From Ruminococcus sp. (GTDB lineage: Bacteria; Bacillota; Clostridia; Oscillospirales; Ruminococcaceae), in NCBI RefSeq assembly GCF_017464355.1, contig NZ_JAFUAG010000036.1, forward strand, positions 1 through 33,178: DNA of 33,178 nucleotides, given 5' to 3'. Position 1 is the first letter of the stretch; each line of letters starts with the position of its first letter. Position numbers and translations under genes: made by a program. The notes under the pieces were generated by a model. That model saw only the letters and a program-made list of their open reading frames with translations. It was not told the origin of the DNA and did not search any database. Positions 14,854 to 21,971 of this stretch are shown piece by piece.

Positions 14854-14931
14854 TAAAAGTCCTCCTAACAAAATTTACTATGCCGAAAGCCGCGGCATTG
14901 CCGCCGCTTCAATAAGCACATTCACCTATAC

Positions 14932-14960
14932 ATTATATAACTTTTTAAGAAAAAAGTCAA
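14932..14960 (-). promoter_or_regulatory. Promoter of secDF
   Basis: On the minus strand: TTGACT (14960-14955), 17-bp spacer, TATAAT (14937-14932). Confidence 0.8.
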
Positions 14961-14990
14961 TAGGTTTTTACGATTTCGGCCTGTAAACGC

Positions 14991-15018
14991 AAAAAAGCGG
15001 AGGACCAAAGTCCTCCGC
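14991..15018 (-). terminator. Intrinsic terminator of pilA2
   Basis: Stem gcggagga/tcctccgc (14997-15018), followed on the minus strand by six T. It separates pilA2 from the secDF promoter. Confidence 0.9.
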
Positions 15019-15025
15019 AAAAATA

Positions 15026-15493
15026 TCAGTTTGTCCAGTAGGTGCCCCATGTGGGAACGTTCTGGGGGTCATGGGAAGCGCTGGGGTACTGGCCGACCAT
15101 CTGGTCGTGGTCAGCGGTCTTCCACTGAACGAAAAGTGCTGTTTCGTCCCTGCCCTCGACCGTAAACTCGCCGAGATACAATATTCCCGAACCCCTTGCG
15201 TTCTGGGCGATGGAACGATATACCTCTCTGGTGAATTCATTGTTCGGCTCGGGTGCAGTGCCGCGGCAGTCGATCTCGCTGCCCACATACTGGAGCTCTC
15301 TGCCCTCCGTGATATAGGCGGCCTCAAGACTTGCCACACAGTTGTAGGCTACCTTGGCATTGCCGTTTGATTGATTGAGCCTGGATTTCTTGACGTAGCC
15401 CATGAGCGATGGTACGAGAATAGCCGCCAATATGCCGATTATGGCGATCACGACCACAAGCTCAACGAGCGTGAAGCCCTTTTTGTTTTTCAT
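15026..15493 (-). CDS. pilA2: Type IV pilin-like protein, second pilin (PilA2-like)
   Basis: 155 aa prepilin. The short basic leader MKNKKG is cut before FTLVELVVVIAIIG by a prepilin peptidase; Glu5 of the mature protein is present and the helix AAILVPSLMGYVKKSRL follows. The C-terminal head has one cysteine pair candidate (the Cys in YNCVAS and the one in EIDCRG). It ends VQWKTADHDQMVGQYP, which is also recognisable in the upstream pilin, so the two are paralogs. The ATG follows ggaggg. It has its own promoter and terminator. In R. albus the equivalent second gene is reported as weakly expressed and its protein as cell-associated. The symbol rests on locus layout and recall, not on a search. 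Confidence 0.82.
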   Translation of the reverse strand: MKNKKGFTLVELVVVIAIIGILAAILVPSLMGYVKKSRLNQSNGNAKVAYNCVASLEAAYITEGRELQYVGSEIDCRGTAPEPNNEFTREVYRSIAQNARGSGILYLGEFTVEGRDETALFVQWKTADHDQMVGQYPSASHDPQNVPTWGTYWTN

Positions 15494-15579
15494 TGTGTTT
15501 TCCCTCCGTTGAATCCTATAAGAAACAATTGTATGTCCGCGCCCCAAAATGCGGGCATACACCCAACTTTATTGAGATA

Positions 15580-15608
15580 ATTATACTATAAAAGCCCATA
15601 TTTGTCAA
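15580..15608 (-). promoter_or_regulatory. Promoter of pilA2
   Basis: On the minus strand: TTGACA (15608-15603), 17-bp spacer, TATAAT (15585-15580). Despite consensus boxes, this unit is reported in R. albus as much weaker than pilA1. Confidence 0.8.
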
Positions 15609-15656
15609 TATATAAAATACTTAAAAATCCGTATCAAAATATATGGAAAATAACGC

Positions 15657-15689
15657 AAAAAAAGAGAGTGGCCTGAAAGACCACTCTCT
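15657..15689 (-). terminator. Intrinsic terminator of pilA1
   Basis: Stem agagagtgg/ccactctct (15663-15689), followed on the minus strand by a T-run of seven or more. It insulates pilA1 from pilA2. Confidence 0.9.
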
Positions 15690-15724
15690 GAAATATCATG
15701 TTGATAAGTAATATCTGTCAGATA

Positions 15725-16144
15725 TTAGCCGATCCATGCTGGGCAGGTATCAACGCTCTGTGCAGGATCAGGATACTGACCAACGATATCATCGTCATCA
15801 GCTCTTCTCCACTGAACAGTGAAGTTAGGATTAGCAGCAGTCAGATCGTCGAACTGAACTGCAACCTGGCCGGAACCGTTGCCGTTTGTAGACAGCTCAG
15901 CCTCAGCAGAAGTCTTAGCGTCAGCCTCAGTAGCAGAACCGATCAGACCCTGAGTCTCCATGTCAGCCAGATACTCAGCAACTGCGTTGTAAGCAGTCTT
16001 AGCATTGCCGTTAGCGGTCTTCAGTCTGGACTTCTTAACATAACCCATCATGCTAGGTACGAGGATTGCTGCGAGCACGCCGATGATCGCAATAACTACT
16101 ACCAGCTCAACCAGAGTGAAGCCCTTTTTGTTTGAATTTTTCAT
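15725..16144 (-). CDS. pilA1: Type IV pilin-like protein, major pilin (PilA1/CbpC/GP25-like)
   Basis: 139 aa prepilin: leader MKNSNKKG, then FTLVELVVVIAIIGVLAAI with Glu5, then KKSRL and an Ala/Thr-rich head. The mature chain is about 131 residues. The N-terminal ~45 residues are nearly the same as in PilA2. In R. albus the first pilin of such a pair forms the cellulose-adhesion fimbriae and was detected as a 25-kDa glycoprotein; the chain predicted here is much lighter, which would fit heavy glycosylation. No pilus assembly ATPase, prepilin peptidase or platform gene is in the window. The ATG follows ggaggg. There is a long structured leader and two possible promoters. Confidence 0.86.
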   Translation of the reverse strand: MKNSNKKGFTLVELVVVIAIIGVLAAILVPSMMGYVKKSRLKTANGNAKTAYNAVAEYLADMETQGLIGSATEADAKTSAEAELSTNGNGSGQVAVQFDDLTAANPNFTVQWRRADDDDIVGQYPDPAQSVDTCPAWIG

Positions 16145-16272
16145 AGAAAATCCCTCCATAATTAAATAATATTTTGTTCCGCTTTCGCGGTAACTTACTT
16201 TGTTATTAGCGGGAAACATTCAACCTCGATCGATCGTTTGAAGCTTCATGTTGTTTTCGTTTCCCTTACTGT
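16145..16272 (-). promoter_or_regulatory. Long structured leader of pilA1
   Basis: A transcript from the promoter at 16279-16307 would carry about 128 nt before the ATG. It contains gggaaac near its 5' end, complementary to gtttccc about 50 nt later; an enclosed self-complementary cgatcgatcg; and a ccgcgaaagcgg hairpin with a GNRA-type loop about 35-45 nt before the start codon. The structure fits a stable, abundant mRNA. Confidence 0.55.
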
Positions 16273-16278
16273 GTCTAT

Positions 16279-16307
16279 ATTATAACTCATGTTTCCTCAT
16301 TTGTCAA
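16279..16307 (-). promoter_or_regulatory. Proximal promoter of pilA1
   Basis: On the minus strand: TTGACA (16307-16302), 17-bp spacer, TATAAT (16284-16279). This is a perfect consensus promoter. Confidence 0.85.
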
Positions 16308-16410
16308 TACTTTTTTGAGATTTTTTTTAAGTTTTTTAGTTTTGTCATCTTTCACAAATCCTACATAATTTAACTGGAAATATTAACCTCAAATAACTTT
16401 ATGTGTTCTG

Positions 16411-16439
16411 ATTTTAGCATATATCACAGGTTTTGTCAA
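16411..16439 (-). promoter_or_regulatory. Distal promoter upstream of pilA1
   Basis: On the minus strand: TTGACA (16439-16434), 17-bp spacer, TAAAAT (16416-16411). It reads toward pilA1 and would add about 130 nt to the leader. Confidence 0.6.
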
Positions 16440-16444
16440 CGTAT

Positions 16445-16458
16445 CGCAAACGTTTTCG
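16445..16458. promoter_or_regulatory. Candidate cre-like/LacI-family operator
   Basis: cgcaaacgttttcg is a near-palindrome centred on CG. On the minus strand it matches about 11 of 14 positions of an idealised catabolite-response element. It lies 5 bp upstream of the distal -35 box. The rest of 16459-16618 is AT-rich and I see no gene there. Confidence 0.4.
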
Positions 16459-16618
16459 ACGTTTCTGACGGCAACTAAGACATTTTTTAGTCACAGATAA
16501 CTTGTTTTGCTAACACGACACCTCTTTAGCATGATGAAGAAAAAGTGAATTTTCGGGTTTTCGTTTTTTCGGAGATAAGCTTATTTTTGATATTTTAACT
16601 TCCTTATATATAAAAAGC

Positions 16619-16717
16619 TCCCGATTTTGAAGTGTATTGCTGATGATACAGAATGGTTTCTTTTCGTATTGTTTCCCCCGCCGAAGGCGGGGGAAACAAT
16701 ACACAACCAAATTGGGA
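16619..16717. mobile_element. ~100-bp palindromic element (MITE-like), copy 2, inverted
   Basis: Reverse complement of the element at 12312-12411 with only a few changes over 99 bp: the same terminal repeats (tcccgattttgaagtgtattg ... caccaaattggga-type end), the same gc-rich hairpin (16665-16701) and the same tgctgatgatacagaatgg arm. The flanking AT-rich DNA (ataaaaagc before, tataaaaaaaagc after) is similar but not a clean duplication. Confidence 0.82.
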
Positions 16718-16719
16718 TA

Positions 16720-16752
16720 TAAAAAAAAGCCCTGCGGGGCTGCCGCAGAGCT
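16720..16752 (-). terminator. Intrinsic terminator of the O-antigen-ligase-like gene
   Basis: Stem agccctgcgg/ccgcagagct with one mismatch and a ggctg loop (16728-16752), followed on the minus strand by eight T. The palindromic element copy 2 begins two bases past the T-run. Confidence 0.88.
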
Positions 16753-16768
16753 TGTGTGATATGCAGGT

Positions 16769-18970
16769 TTAGTCGGTCTCGACTACCTTGTTTCCCGATA
16801 CAGCGTACCAGCCCACACCGAAGATGAACCAGAACAATGGGCTTACGCAGACATAGCTGTCGTTTACTATGCCCACCACCATAAATGTTATGACGGATAC
16901 ATAGGCGCCCAGACGCAGGTGGGTGTAGCGGTCTACCACGGGGCTGATGATAACTGACTTAAGTCCCTTTATAAGGAATGCGCCCAGCAGCACCAGCACA
17001 ACGCCCAGCGAAAGCACGCCTGAATCCACGGCTATGCCCAGGTACCAGTTATGGGGCTTGTTTACCACCATGGCGGGGGTCTTGTAGACCTCCAGCAGGC
17101 TGACGTAGTCATACTGGGGGAAATATGCCACAAAGTTTCCGCTGCCCTTGCCTATGAACAGGCATTCGTCCAGGAAAGATATGGTAGCGCCCCAGATGTA
17201 AAATCTTCCCGTAAAGGCGCTGAGGTCCTTCTTGAAGAACTCGGGTCCCTGATAGGTGTTGATAGTTTCCTGAGTATAAAGGCTGTGTACATAGGGCTTG
17301 AACTTGTCGTCCTCATACTGGAAGATGAGTTTCTTTTTGTAGCCCAGGTCGATGTACAGCTTATCGGTGGAGGAGAACTTGAAGTTGCAGTTCTTGTATC
17401 TCTCATCATTAAAGCAGAAGCACTGGTCATTATTTACATAAGTTTCCAGCTGGCTGCCCTCGGTATCGTAGAACCTTACGGCATATATGCCGCTGTCGGC
17501 GGTATAGCACTCGGCGGTAATGGTGTTGCCGCTGTAGTCGTCCAGCACAAGGCTCCTGCCGTCCTGGGCTATGTTTTTCAGGACAAAGTGGTCTTTAGCC
17601 AGCTTTTCGCGCTTTTCCTCCACGGTAAGCTTTGCAGCCGAGCCGTTGTTCACAACGGAGTCCAGGCGCTTGCGGAAATCTTCATTGTTCTTCACCATAT
17701 AGGTGAGGGCACCTGCGGCGACAGCTGCTGCCAGGGCAAAGCCTATCAGTGCGGGCGCACGGGCGATCTTTCCCCTGAACCAGTAGATGATGTATATGAC
17801 AAGAAGTATCACCGCGCCCCCTGCCACGGAGTAAAGTCCGCCCGAGGAGTTTGAAAGCACAGCACCCAGCGCCACACCTGCGGCGGCCACAAGGCCTATG
17901 ACCTTGCGGATAATGTTCTTGCTGCCCAGACCCAGCGCTGCGGTTATGGGAAACATAAGTCCGCAGAAGGAGCCGAAGTAGTTGGAGTTGAAGAACGTGA
18001 TATGCACGTTGCCGCTGGAGCTGTGCAGGCTCTTGGCGACACTGTACTTATCCGCAGGCGCCATAAGGTGCGCCATGAGGTCGGTCTCCTGTATAGGCGT
18101 GCCTTTGTACTCCATGATAGTGAAGACCGTTGCTGCCGCAGAGCAGATGATGATAGCCCAGCTGAATCTTTCCAGCGACTTGGTATCGCAGAAATAGTTC
18201 ATGGCCGCCAGGAAGATGACCAGGTACCCCAGTACCCCCAGCAGACCCTCATACTGCTTGACTATGCCCATCATGACAAGCTCCTTGTTCTCGGAGAATA
18301 TGCCCGATATGATGAGCAGTACAGCGTATGCTCCTGTTAGTATCATGGGCAGCCGCAGGTTCTTCTTGCGCAGGGGGATATCCTTCCAGCGCTTTTCGAT
18401 GAATACCTCTTCCACCATGAAGATACCCAGCAGCAGCACTGCCGCTATGACCACGCAGAACTCTTTCTGGAAAAGGAACCAGTCAGTTATGCTGCCCGAC
18501 TTTGATGAATAAAATCTCTTGGTCAGGTCGGTAAGGGGCTGAACGTGCATATAGGATATGTAGGGCAGTACCGCCATAAAGCAGCACATCAGCAGCGCCA
18601 CCAGCATTTTGCGCATGGGATAATCACCCTTTATGGCCACGATGATACCCTCATCGGTCTGCTTTTCCCTTTTGCCCTTTTCCTTATCCTCTTTTTTGCT
18701 GCCGTGGCTCTTGTCCTCCGCGGGAGGCTCTTCTTCCTTTACCTCTTCCTCGGGGGTCTCCTCTATGGCTTCCTCGTCGTCATCATCATAATCGTAATCG
18801 TCGTAATCGCTGCCCTCGGCCTTAAGCTCTTCCAGCTCCAGCCGCCGCATACGCTCATCACGCAGACGCAGTTTATCTTTTTCTGCCAGCCCTGACTCTT
18901 TAAGCGCCTGTTTGAAGGCTGCTTCGTCCCGCCAGTCGAAATTAAAATTCAGCAGATCTTCTCTATTCAT
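16769..18970 (-). CDS. O-antigen ligase family (Wzy/WaaL/PglL-like) membrane protein with acidic N-terminal extension
   Basis: 733 aa. Family members transfer a lipid-linked glycan to a lipid or, in the PglL/PilO group, to pilin or other proteins at the outer face of the membrane. Residues 1-118 are cytoplasmic and highly charged, with an Asp/Tyr run (about 55-66) and Glu/Lys-rich blocks. About 12 membrane helices follow. A large external region (about 425-590) ends in the hallmark RFYIWG (589-594), with KPHNWYL (638-644) after it. The ATG at 18970 is preferred: it has agaggtg about 9 bp upstream, whereas an ATG 30 bp earlier has none and lies at the predicted start of transcription. Length and N-terminal extension are unusual. 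Next gene downstream is pilA1. Substrate unknown. Confidence 0.85.
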   Translation of the reverse strand: MNREDLLNFNFDWRDEAAFKQALKESGLAEKDKLRLRDERMRRLELEELKAEGSDYDDYDYDDDDEEAIEETPEEEVKEEEPPAEDKSHGSKKEDKEKGKREKQTDEGIIVAIKGDYPMRKMLVALLMCCFMAVLPYISYMHVQPLTDLTKRFYSSKSGSITDWFLFQKEFCVVIAAVLLLGIFMVEEVFIEKRWKDIPLRKKNLRLPMILTGAYAVLLIISGIFSENKELVMMGIVKQYEGLLGVLGYLVIFLAAMNYFCDTKSLERFSWAIIICSAAATVFTIMEYKGTPIQETDLMAHLMAPADKYSVAKSLHSSSGNVHITFFNSNYFGSFCGLMFPITAALGLGSKNIIRKVIGLVAAAGVALGAVLSNSSGGLYSVAGGAVILLVIYIIYWFRGKIARAPALIGFALAAAVAAGALTYMVKNNEDFRKRLDSVVNNGSAAKLTVEEKREKLAKDHFVLKNIAQDGRSLVLDDYSGNTITAECYTADSGIYAVRFYDTEGSQLETYVNNDQCFCFNDERYKNCNFKFSSTDKLYIDLGYKKKLIFQYEDDKFKPYVHSLYTQETINTYQGPEFFKKDLSAFTGRFYIWGATISFLDECLFIGKGSGNFVAYFPQYDYVSLLEVYKTPAMVVNKPHNWYLGIAVDSGVLSLGVVLVLLGAFLIKGLKSVIISPVVDRYTHLRLGAYVSVITFMVVGIVNDSYVCVSPLFWFIFGVGWYAVSGNKVVETD

Positions 18971-19008
18971 GCGGTCAAACACCTCTCTGTCAAAATTCAT
19001 ACATAATC

Positions 19009-19037
19009 ATTATAGCACACCCCGCAGAATATTGCAA
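19009..19037 (-). promoter_or_regulatory. Promoter of the O-antigen-ligase-like gene
   Basis: On the minus strand: TTGCAA (19037-19032), 17-bp spacer, TATAAT (19014-19009). Transcription would start near 19002, which makes the upstream ATG at 19000 effectively leaderless. Confidence 0.7.
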
Positions 19038-19127
19038 TAGTTGGAAGTGCTGAAATCACGGCCTTAAGAAGACTTCTTTTAGCACCTTTGGCGCTGCACC
19101 CATACTATTATAAAAAAGGACTGCGCT

Positions 19128-19159
19128 AAAAAAGACCGCAGGCTTTCGCTTGCGGTCTT
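19128..19159 (-). terminator. Intrinsic terminator of the lipoprotein gene
   Basis: Stem aagaccgca/tgcggtctt with a 10-nt loop (19132-19159), followed on the minus strand by TTTTTT. Confidence 0.87.
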
Positions 19160-19178
19160 GTCCTTTTGTATAGTATAC

Positions 19179-19709
19179 TTATTCTTCCGCAGTGGTGGCT
19201 TCATCGGGGGCAGCGGTAACTGTCCAGCTGAACTCGGCTCTGTCATCGGCAGGTGCATACTTGTCCAGCAGCCAGAACTGCTCGCTGTCTTCATCAAGCA
19301 CATAAACTCTGCTGTTGTCTGCCGTAACAGCTGCGGTAGCCACCTTTGTGCTGCTTTCGCCCTTGCTGTCGTATATTGCGAAAACATAGCTCAGGGTGCC
19401 GTCTACCTGCTGTTCGCCCAGGTAGCCGTAAAATCTCTTGGTGCTTTTTTTCTTCTTGGGGAAATTCTTGTCGATGGTCTTGATGACACGATCGAAAGAG
19501 GGCTCTACTTCTGCGGGTATCTCCGCAAAGGTCTCGCGGGGAGGTATGGTGAAACTCTCGGTGGTCTGGGCGTCGGTAGTCACATCTTCATTGGCAGTGG
19601 TGACAGCCATAGCAGGCTCAGCCTTTTCAATTTTCTTTTCAGACTTCTTGCCGCAGCCGCTTGCCAGCAGGGCGCAGCAGATAACTGTCAGCATGATGAA
19701 CTTCTTCAT
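19179..19709 (-). CDS. Lipoprotein of unknown function, 176 aa
   Basis: The ATG at 19709 opens a lipoprotein signal peptide with lipobox LASGC (modified Cys19). A Lys/Glu- then Thr/Pro-rich linker (about 20-70) leads to a small C-terminal domain (about 72-165, with KRFYGYLGEQQVDGTLSYVF). The protein should be anchored on the outer face of the membrane. I do not recognise the domain and see no catalytic motif. A ggagg ribosome site lies 10 bp before the chosen ATG; earlier in-frame ATGs would break the signal peptide. Single-gene unit with a leader of about 130 nt. Confidence 0.8.
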   Translation of the reverse strand: MKKFIMLTVICCALLASGCGKKSEKKIEKAEPAMAVTTANEDVTTDAQTTESFTIPPRETFAEIPAEVEPSFDRVIKTIDKNFPKKKKSTKRFYGYLGEQQVDGTLSYVFAIYDSKGESSTKVATAAVTADNSRVYVLDEDSEQFWLLDKYAPADDRAEFSWTVTAAPDEATTAEE

Positions 19710-19844
19710 TCTGTATCTAACCTCCATGGAGAATAATAGACTTGTTCTGCGCACTGCCCCTGAGGGTAGTGTACAGTATATCACACCTTATAAAAGGCTG
19801 TTTGCTGTGTTTACCGAGGCGAACTTTCCGCCTCTGCATAAGGG

Positions 19845-19873
19845 ATTATAGCATACCCCTCGCCCTTTGTAAA
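19845..19873 (-). promoter_or_regulatory. Candidate promoter of the lipoprotein gene
   Basis: On the minus strand: TTTACA (19873-19868), 17-bp spacer, TATAAT (19850-19845). The leader contains a ggcg/cgcc hairpin near its 5' end. The rest of 19710-19996 has no gene that I can see. Confidence 0.55.
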
Positions 19874-19996
19874 GGGGTGGGGGAAAAATTCCCCGTTATG
19901 AACAACCACCACAAAAACGGAGAGTTATTTTTGTGTATTTGCACAATAGACATCTGCGGGAATAGTATAGTCTGCACAAGACAAAGCCTCCCGCAT

Positions 19997-20037
19997 AAAA
20001 AGTCTGCCCCCGAGCCTTTCAGGAAAGCTCGGGGGCA
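19997..20037 (-). terminator. Strong intrinsic terminator
   Basis: Stem tgcccccgagc.ttcc/ggaaagctcgggggca-type (20005-20037), with at least 11 paired bases on each side, followed on the minus strand by agactttttat. It lies about 35 bp after the stop of the gene at 20073. Confidence 0.85.
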
Positions 20038-20072
20038 TTCAGCTTATTTGTGCTGTTAAGATCAATCGGGCT

Positions 20073-20555
20073 TTAAAAGAAGTCCATATCGCCTTTTACT
20101 TGACTCAGTTCATTCAGGAACTTATCAATTGATACTAACGCATCACATATTTCCGATCGTTCAGCACTCATTGTAAATTCAATGCTGCTCCTATATTGAT
20201 CTGAGCTGTTTTTTATCGTTCCGTGAGCCTTGCAGCGGCATTTGTCATCAAACTCAAAAACAATGTTCGTCCTGTCGTTGTTATAGTTGTTCAATACAGC
20301 TTTTGCGTTCTTGCTGAACAGTATATCATAGGCAGTATCAAGCTCCAGATAGAAATAATATATATTTCCTATGGTGATATCACATTCAAAATGACAATCC
20401 ATACCATTGCATTTATAGATGACTTCAAAAGTTCCCGACAGCTCCTCTTTACTGCCGAGTGTTCTTATCTCTTTGCACTCCAATGCAAACAACTGCTCTC
20501 CGCTGTTCAGCTCGATCAAACGGAAAGGCAGCGAAAGGCCATTAAAATCTTCCAT
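20073..20555 (-). CDS. Hypothetical protein, possibly WapI-like immunity protein, 160 aa
   Basis: Soluble, no signal peptide. The layout is a beta-rich body (LFALECKEIRTLG, GTFEVIYKCNGMDCHFECDI), a helix/strand centre (AKAVLNNYNNDRTNIVFEFD) and a closing strand-helix pair (IEFTMSAERSEICDALVSIDKFLNEL). This order is reminiscent of the WapI family of small immunity proteins, but no single motif is decisive, and it may be an unrelated DUF. The ATG at 20555 is used because aggagg lies about 11 bp upstream; a GTG 12 bp earlier overlaps that site. No toxin gene is adjacent. It has a consensus promoter and a strong terminator of its own. Confidence 0.68.
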   Translation of the reverse strand: MEDFNGLSLPFRLIELNSGEQLFALECKEIRTLGSKEELSGTFEVIYKCNGMDCHFECDITIGNIYYFYLELDTAYDILFSKNAKAVLNNYNNDRTNIVFEFDDKCRCKAHGTIKNSSDQYRSSIEFTMSAERSEICDALVSIDKFLNELSQVKGDMDFF

Positions 20556-20603
20556 TGCAGGGAACACCTCCTGTCAGCAAAATACCGATCATTGTCAGCA
20601 GCT

Positions 20604-20632
20604 ATTATATCACGGCATGACCGCCCTGTCAA
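20604..20632 (-). promoter_or_regulatory. Promoter of the gene at 20073-20555
   Basis: On the minus strand: TTGACA (20632-20627), 17-bp spacer, TATAAT (20609-20604). Confidence 0.82.
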
Positions 20633-20645
20633 TACCTGTCAACAC

Positions 20646-20689
20646 AAAAGCCATAGTATCCCCGAACTTGTATCGGAAATACTATGGCT
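20646..20689 (-). terminator. Intrinsic terminator of the acidic lipoprotein gene
   Basis: An 11-bp stem, agccatagtat/atactatggct, with an inner ccga/tcgg pairing, followed on the minus strand by TTTT. Confidence 0.82.
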
Positions 20690-20750
20690 TGAAACTTCTG
20701 TATCAGCGCCGCCCCGAAATTCAGGAGGCTGTGCTTTATACTATATTAAA

Positions 20751-21680
20751 TTACATACCGCTGTCGATAATGGTGGAGTTCATGAATACGTTGCCCTGGT
20801 CAATGGTGATCTTGGTCAGGTACATATTGCCGCCCAGCTGGAAGAGCACGCCGTCCCAGCCATGCTCGGTGTCAGCGTCATCTGTGGGAGCAGTGAAAGC
20901 GTTGTCGATGAGCTTGTTTACTTCCTCAGCGGGGATAGTGAACTCGATCTGCTTAACGTCGTGGTTGCCTATCTTGATGAAGCCGTCGCCCTTGACGAAT
21001 ACGTCAGGCCATTCCTGCTCGATCTTGGGCTTGTTGTCCTTGGTCTCGGGAGTAGCCAGATCCTCGCCGTTAGCTACCACATAGTCGGTCAGGTCAGGGT
21101 CGTTAACTGAGGGATAATCGGTGATAAGGCCCTCAAAGGTCTCGCCGAACTTGCTCCAGCCGTTTGCTCTGGAGGGTCCGATAACTATCTGGGTCTTGTG
21201 CTGGTCGGTAACACCCTCCTCGATCATCTGGTTGTAGGACTCAACATACTCGAAGTCAACTACCATGTGGATGTCCTTGTCTCTGTCAAAGCTTCTTGCG
21301 TCGATGAAGTCGCTGCCGAAGGAGCTGCCCCATGCGTCGGAGATCTGGTCGGTCAGCTCAAAAACGGTCTCGGTAGCGTTCTCGTCATAGCCTGTTACCT
21401 TGGTTATGTCGAACTCAGCAGGCTCAGCAGCCTCGCCTTCGCCCTCTTCCTCAGCCTCGCTCTCAGCGGGAGCCTCGGTCTCTTCAGCTTCGCTCTCAGC
21501 GGGTGCCTCAGTCTCAGCGGGAGCTTCGCTCTCTGCCTCTTCCTCAGAGCTTTCCTCTGCAGCGGCGGTCGTGGTAGTGGTGGTCTCGTCAGCCTTGCTG
21601 TCCGAAGCGGTATCGCCGCAGGAAGCAAAGGTCAGTGCTGCCAGTGACAGCGCCAGTGTCATAGCAAGTATCTTTTTCAT
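20751..21680 (-). CDS. Lipoprotein with acidic repeat linker, 309 aa
   Basis: Signal peptide with lipobox FASC (modified Cys21). A Thr run is followed by a low-complexity Glu/Ser/Ala/Pro linker (about 42-90) built from repeats such as APAESEAEETE. The C-terminal domain (about 92-309) starts FDITKVTGYDENATETVFELTD and ends GGNMYLTKITIDQGNVFMN. The linker should lift the domain away from the membrane through the wall. The family is not recognised; many Ruminococcus lipoproteins share this layout. It could be a solute-binding or surface protein, but no transporter genes are adjacent. The ATG follows agaaagg. Confidence 0.82.
   Translation of the reverse strand: MKKILAMTLALSLAALTFASCGDTASDSKADETTTTTTAAAEESSEEEAESEAPAETEAPAESEAEETEAPAESEAEEEGEGEAAEPAEFDITKVTGYDENATETVFELTDQISDAWGSSFGSDFIDARSFDRDKDIHMVVDFEYVESYNQMIEEGVTDQHKTQIVIGPSRANGWSKFGETFEGLITDYPSVNDPDLTDYVVANGEDLATPETKDNKPKIEQEWPDVFVKGDGFIKIGNHDVKQIEFTIPAEEVNKLIDNAFTAPTDDADTEHGWDGVLFQLGGNMYLTKITIDQGNVFMNSTIIDSGM
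21454..21516. repeat. Imperfect in-frame tandem repeat inside the lipoprotein gene
   Basis: A 33-nt unit starting gcctcgctctcagcggg is followed by a 30-nt unit starting gcttcgctctcagcggg, and a partial third unit follows. Both lengths are multiples of three, so copy-number change would alter linker length without a frameshift. Confidence 0.6.
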
Positions 21681-21770
21681 TTTAATACCCAGCCTTTCTT
21701 TAAGTAAGAGATTACCCTCTCTCCATATTATCCGTCGGCGGGGTCTCCCGCCTTACTTTCTAATGCTTGT

Positions 21771-21799
21771 ATTATAGCAGATTTCAGGCACTTTTTCAA
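21771..21799 (-). promoter_or_regulatory. Promoter of the acidic lipoprotein gene
   Basis: On the minus strand: TTGAAA (21799-21794), 17-bp spacer, TATAAT (21776-21771). Between this and the next promoter (21800-21971) I see no gene, only a short atcgt-t-acgat palindrome at 21877-21887. Confidence 0.75.
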
Positions 21800-21971
21800 T
21801 AATTGTATATAAATATCATCACATATGACAAAAAGAGATTTTATGATATCGTTTCCAGTTCTACACATCGGACAAATCGTTACGATACGTTAGTTTATTG
21901 CTGTCGGAAAAATTGGTAAAACTTCACAAAGTAAGTTTGGTAAATTCGTTTTAAATGTTAGGGCTTTTTTG

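Noticed and set aside
19785-20060. Coding gene in the gap between the lipoprotein and the WapI-like gene
   Set aside because: Short plus-strand frames there have no ribosome site and cross the terminator and promoter elements of the flanking minus-strand genes.
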